Shown here piece by piece: positions 8,277-10,089 of a stretch of 10,089 nucleotides of DNA. The stretch comes from Actinomycetes bacterium (GTDB taxonomy: Bacteria; Actinomycetota; Actinomycetes; Mycobacteriales; Micromonosporaceae): assembly GCA_023437285.1 (NCBI GenBank), contig JAEZGP010000573.1, forward strand, positions 1-10,089, given 5' to 3'. Both the position numbers and the translations under genes were made by a program. Below the pieces are notes generated by a model. The model ran no database searches. It was not told the origin of the DNA and worked only from the letters and a program-made list of their open reading frames with translations. The first letter of the stretch is position 1, and every line of letters starts with the position of its first letter.

Positions 8277-9859
8277 CTGGCGACGCGGCTCGACCGCAGC
8301 GGCAGGCGCGGCTGCGCCTGGTGCCAGCCGACGAGCGAGAGGGCTTGGGCGGCAAGGTGATCGGCTACACCAACGCCGGCCCCCGGATGCGCGTGGGCAT
8401 CTCCCTGCCCGACTGCCGCCACCACCTGCACGTGCTCGGCCCGACCGGCACCGGCAAGACGAGCCTGCTGCTGCGGATGATCCTCGACGACGTGCAGGCC
8501 GGACGCGGCGTGGCCGCGTTCGACCCCGCGAAAGGCGACCTGATCCGCGACCTACTCGACGTGCTCCCCGCTGACTGCGGCGACCGCCTCGTGATCGTAG
8601 ATCCGGACGAGACGGCCGCACCGCCGGCGATCAACCTGCTCGACCCCAAGGTGCACGGCGGTAGCCCGCACGACGTGGCCGCCCACATCACCTCCGTCAT
8701 GTCGAAGGTGTGGTCGCGGTGGTGGGGCGACCGGATGACCGAGTTCGCCTATCACGGCCTGCTCACCCTGGCCTACCTGCCCGGTTCCACCATCGCGCAA
8801 CTGCCCCGCCTGCTCTCCGACGCCAAGTGGCGGGCCGGACGAGTGCAGGCCGTCATCGGGGCGCTCGGTGCGTGGGAAGCCGGCACCCTGGCCGAGTTCT
8901 GGGACGGGTTCAACGCCCTGCCCGCCGGTTCCCGCGCCGGTCTAGTCGCGCCGTTGTTGTCGCGGCTTCGCCTGGTCCTTGCCCACCCCCTCGCGGCCGG
9001 GCTGTTCGGGGTCGCGACGACCACGTTCAGCTTCGCCGACATCCTCGACGGCGGCGTACTGCTGTGCCGGCTACCCAAGGGCGTGCTCGGGGAGGACGGC
9101 ACGAGGTTGGTTGGTTCGCTGCTGTTGTCCGGACTGTGGCAGGCCACCGCCGCTCGCGCCCGCATCCCCGAACGCCAACGCCTCGACGCCTCCGTCGTCC
9201 TGGACGAGTGCCACAACTTCCTGCACCTGCCGATCGGCATCGATGACGCCCTCGCCGAAGCCCGCGGCCTGCACACCTCGTTCGTCCTGGCCCACCAATA
9301 CCTGGGCCAACTGTCGCGGGACATGGCCGAGGCGATCGACGCCAACGCCCGCAACAAGGTGTACTTCGCCCTCGCCCCGAAAGACGCGGTCGACCAGTCC
9401 CACCACGTCAAACCCTGGCTGGACGACGGCGACCTGATGCGCCTGGGTGGCTACGAGGTCGTGCTCCGCCCGGTCGCCGGCGGGCGGGCGGTGCGCCCGG
9501 TCACCGTCGACACCATCGCCCCACCGTCCCCGCATCCGGGCCGCGCCGACCGGCTACGCGAGGTGGCCCGCCAGCGCACCGGACTCGGCCAGTCCGAACG
9601 GCGGGCGCTGCTCGGTGACGCCGCCACCGCGACCGCCGCGGGCACGTCGAGCGCCGAGGAGCTGGCGCAGCCGACGCCGTTGGTCGGTGCCAACACCTTC
9701 CCGATCAACGGCACGGCTACGGCGAAGAACACCGGCCGTTCTAACGAGGAATCTAACGAGCTTCCTCACGAGCGTTCCCGCAGCCGCGAGCACCCGGGTC
9801 ACCGCTCGGGCCGCAACATGCCGGCTGGGCAGGTCAACCACGGTGAGGAGGGCCGGTGA
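8273..9859 (+). CDS. VirD4/TraD-like type IV coupling ATPase
   Basis: The 528-residue protein (532 if started at ATG 8261) pumps or hands over DNA to the conjugation channel, based on family features. Walker A is GPTGTGKTS (56-64), followed by FDPAKGD (83-89), which resembles the strand after the P-loop in TraD/HerA-type motors. Walker B is VVLDECHNF (308-316). The segment ALAEARGLHTSFVLAHQYLGQL (326-347) carries the R...AHQ signature shared by VirD4/TraD proteins. CRLPKG (265-270) is another family-like position. There is no transmembrane segment, unlike classical VirD4; the upstream coupled gene probably supplies it. Residues 450-528 are a hydrophilic, probably disordered tail containing a three-unit SNEE/SNEL/PHER repeat. 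It has four-base GTGA overlaps at both ends, so stoichiometry with its neighbours is likely set by translational coupling. Confidence 0.9.
   Translation: MTGDAARPQRQARLRLVPADEREGLGGKVIGYTNAGPRMRVGISLPDCRHHLHVLGPTGTGKTSLLLRMILDDVQAGRGVAAFDPAKGDLIRDLLDVLPADCGDRLVIVDPDETAAPPAINLLDPKVHGGSPHDVAAHITSVMSKVWSRWWGDRMTEFAYHGLLTLAYLPGSTIAQLPRLLSDAKWRAGRVQAVIGALGAWEAGTLAEFWDGFNALPAGSRAGLVAPLLSRLRLVLAHPLAAGLFGVATTTFSFADILDGGVLLCRLPKGVLGEDGTRLVGSLLLSGLWQATAARARIPERQRLDASVVLDECHNFLHLPIGIDDALAEARGLHTSFVLAHQYLGQLSRDMAEAIDANARNKVYFALAPKDAVDQSHHVKPWLDDGDLMRLGGYEVVLRPVAGGRAVRPVTVDTIAPPSPHPGRADRLREVARQRTGLGQSERRALLGDAATATAAGTSSAEELAQPTPLVGANTFPINGTATAKNTGRSNEESNELPHERSRSREHPGHRSGRNMPAGQVNHGEEGR
9740..9775 (+). 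repeat. Three imperfect 12-base tandem repeats in the 3' end of the coupling ATPase gene
   Basis: Units at 9740, 9752 and 9764 begin TCTAACGAG, TCTAACGAG and CCTCACGAG: nine of nine then seven of nine shared leading bases, in exact 12-base register. They encode SNEE, SNEL, PHER. GAGGAA (9746-9751) and TTCCTC (9762-9767) also form a six-base inverted pair with a 10-base loop. The patch is less GC-rich than its surroundings. It may simply be tail coding repeats. Confidence 0.5.
9845..9852 (+). promoter_or_regulatory. Strong ribosome binding site for the replication-relaxation gene
   Basis: GAGGAGGG contains GGAGG (9847-9851) four bases before GTG 9856. It is the strongest Shine-Dalgarno match in the window, though its spacing is short. 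It decides the start of the last gene. Confidence 0.6.
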
Positions 9860-10089
9860 ACCGGAACCGACTGATAGGGGATATCACTCCACATGGCCCC
9901 GCCGTCCGCCTCACGGCGTCCGTCGTGGCCGCCGAACTGTCCCGCATCACCCCCCGCGACCAACTCCTGCTCGACTACCTGTACCAACACCACACCTTCA
10001 CCACCGACCAGCTCGCCGACCTCACCTTCGGCACCGTCGGCCGCGCCCGCGCCCGACTCAACACCCTGTACGCACGCGCCGTCCTGGAC
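9856..10089 (+). CDS. Replication-relaxation (Replic_Relax) family protein, N-terminal part only
   Basis: Seventy-eight codons are visible before the window ends. GTG 9856 overlaps the upstream stop (GTGA) and has a strong ribosome site. After about 28 variable residues comes ITPRDQLLLDYLYQHHTFTT (31-50), then DQLADLTFG (51-59) and ARARLNTLYARAVLD (64-78). This is the winged-helix opening typical of the Replic_Relax family (PF13814): a TPRD start, a helix, a TTDQL recognition-helix entry, and an RL-L...G/A-V-LD ending. Family members are found in actinobacterial plasmids and conjugative elements, next to VirD4/TraD-like genes, and are thought to take part in DNA relaxation or replication start. 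The catalytic or C-terminal part lies outside the window, so activity cannot be judged. Confidence 0.85.
   Translation, partial: MNRNRLIGDITPHGPAVRLTASVVAAELSRITPRDQLLLDYLYQHHTFTTDQLADLTFGTVGRARARLNTLYARAVLD

Noticed and set aside
9861..9900. Lower-GC patch with GATATC after the last start, as a promoter for the relaxation gene
   Set aside because: It lies downstream of a start with a strong ribosome site, has no paired -35/-10 boxes, and is explained as the variable N-terminus of the protein.

Overview
This is a GC-rich actinobacterial sequence. GTG starts, 4-base GTGA gene overlaps and strong third-position G/C bias all fit, and the protein families suggest a Micromonosporaceae-like or related actinomycete; that placement is an inference from style. 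Every gene I can support lies on the + strand with very little non-coding DNA, the layout of a transfer operon in an integrative conjugative element or large plasmid. No stretch over 300 bases lacks a gene, and I see no tRNA, rRNA, CRISPR array, insertion sequence or integrase.

Left part (1-4589): the 3' portion of an unrecognised accessory gene overlaps a compact superfamily-1 (Upf1-like) helicase. After a 75-base gap comes a roughly 700-residue polytopic membrane protein. It carries two copies of an identically spaced motif, WHxxDxxPxxDxxxxLxW, each placed between hydrophobic segments. I cannot assign it to a known transfer protein.

Middle (4607-6832): one uninterrupted reading frame joins two unrelated families. 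Residues 1 to about 271 are most of a luciferase-like (LLM class) flavin-dependent oxidoreductase. From about residue 273 onward it is the C-terminal part of an actinobacterial VirB4-like conjugation ATPase, with Walker A and B motifs intact. The oxidoreductase has lost its C-terminus and the ATPase its usual N-terminal region. This chimera, with its seam near 5417-5435, is the main anomaly. It is either a genuine recombination product or an assembly join.

Right part (6882-10089): a membrane-anchored protein resembling the N-terminal domain of VirD4/TraD-type coupling proteins overlaps a soluble VirD4/TraD-like ATPase with no membrane segment. That gene overlaps the start of a replication-relaxation (Replic_Relax) family gene, which runs off the window. 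Together these look like the DNA-processing and DNA-pumping end of a conjugation machine: the relaxation protein prepares DNA, the split coupling protein receives it, and the VirB4 part energises the channel. Whether the genes left of the seam originally belonged to the same element cannot be decided from the window alone.
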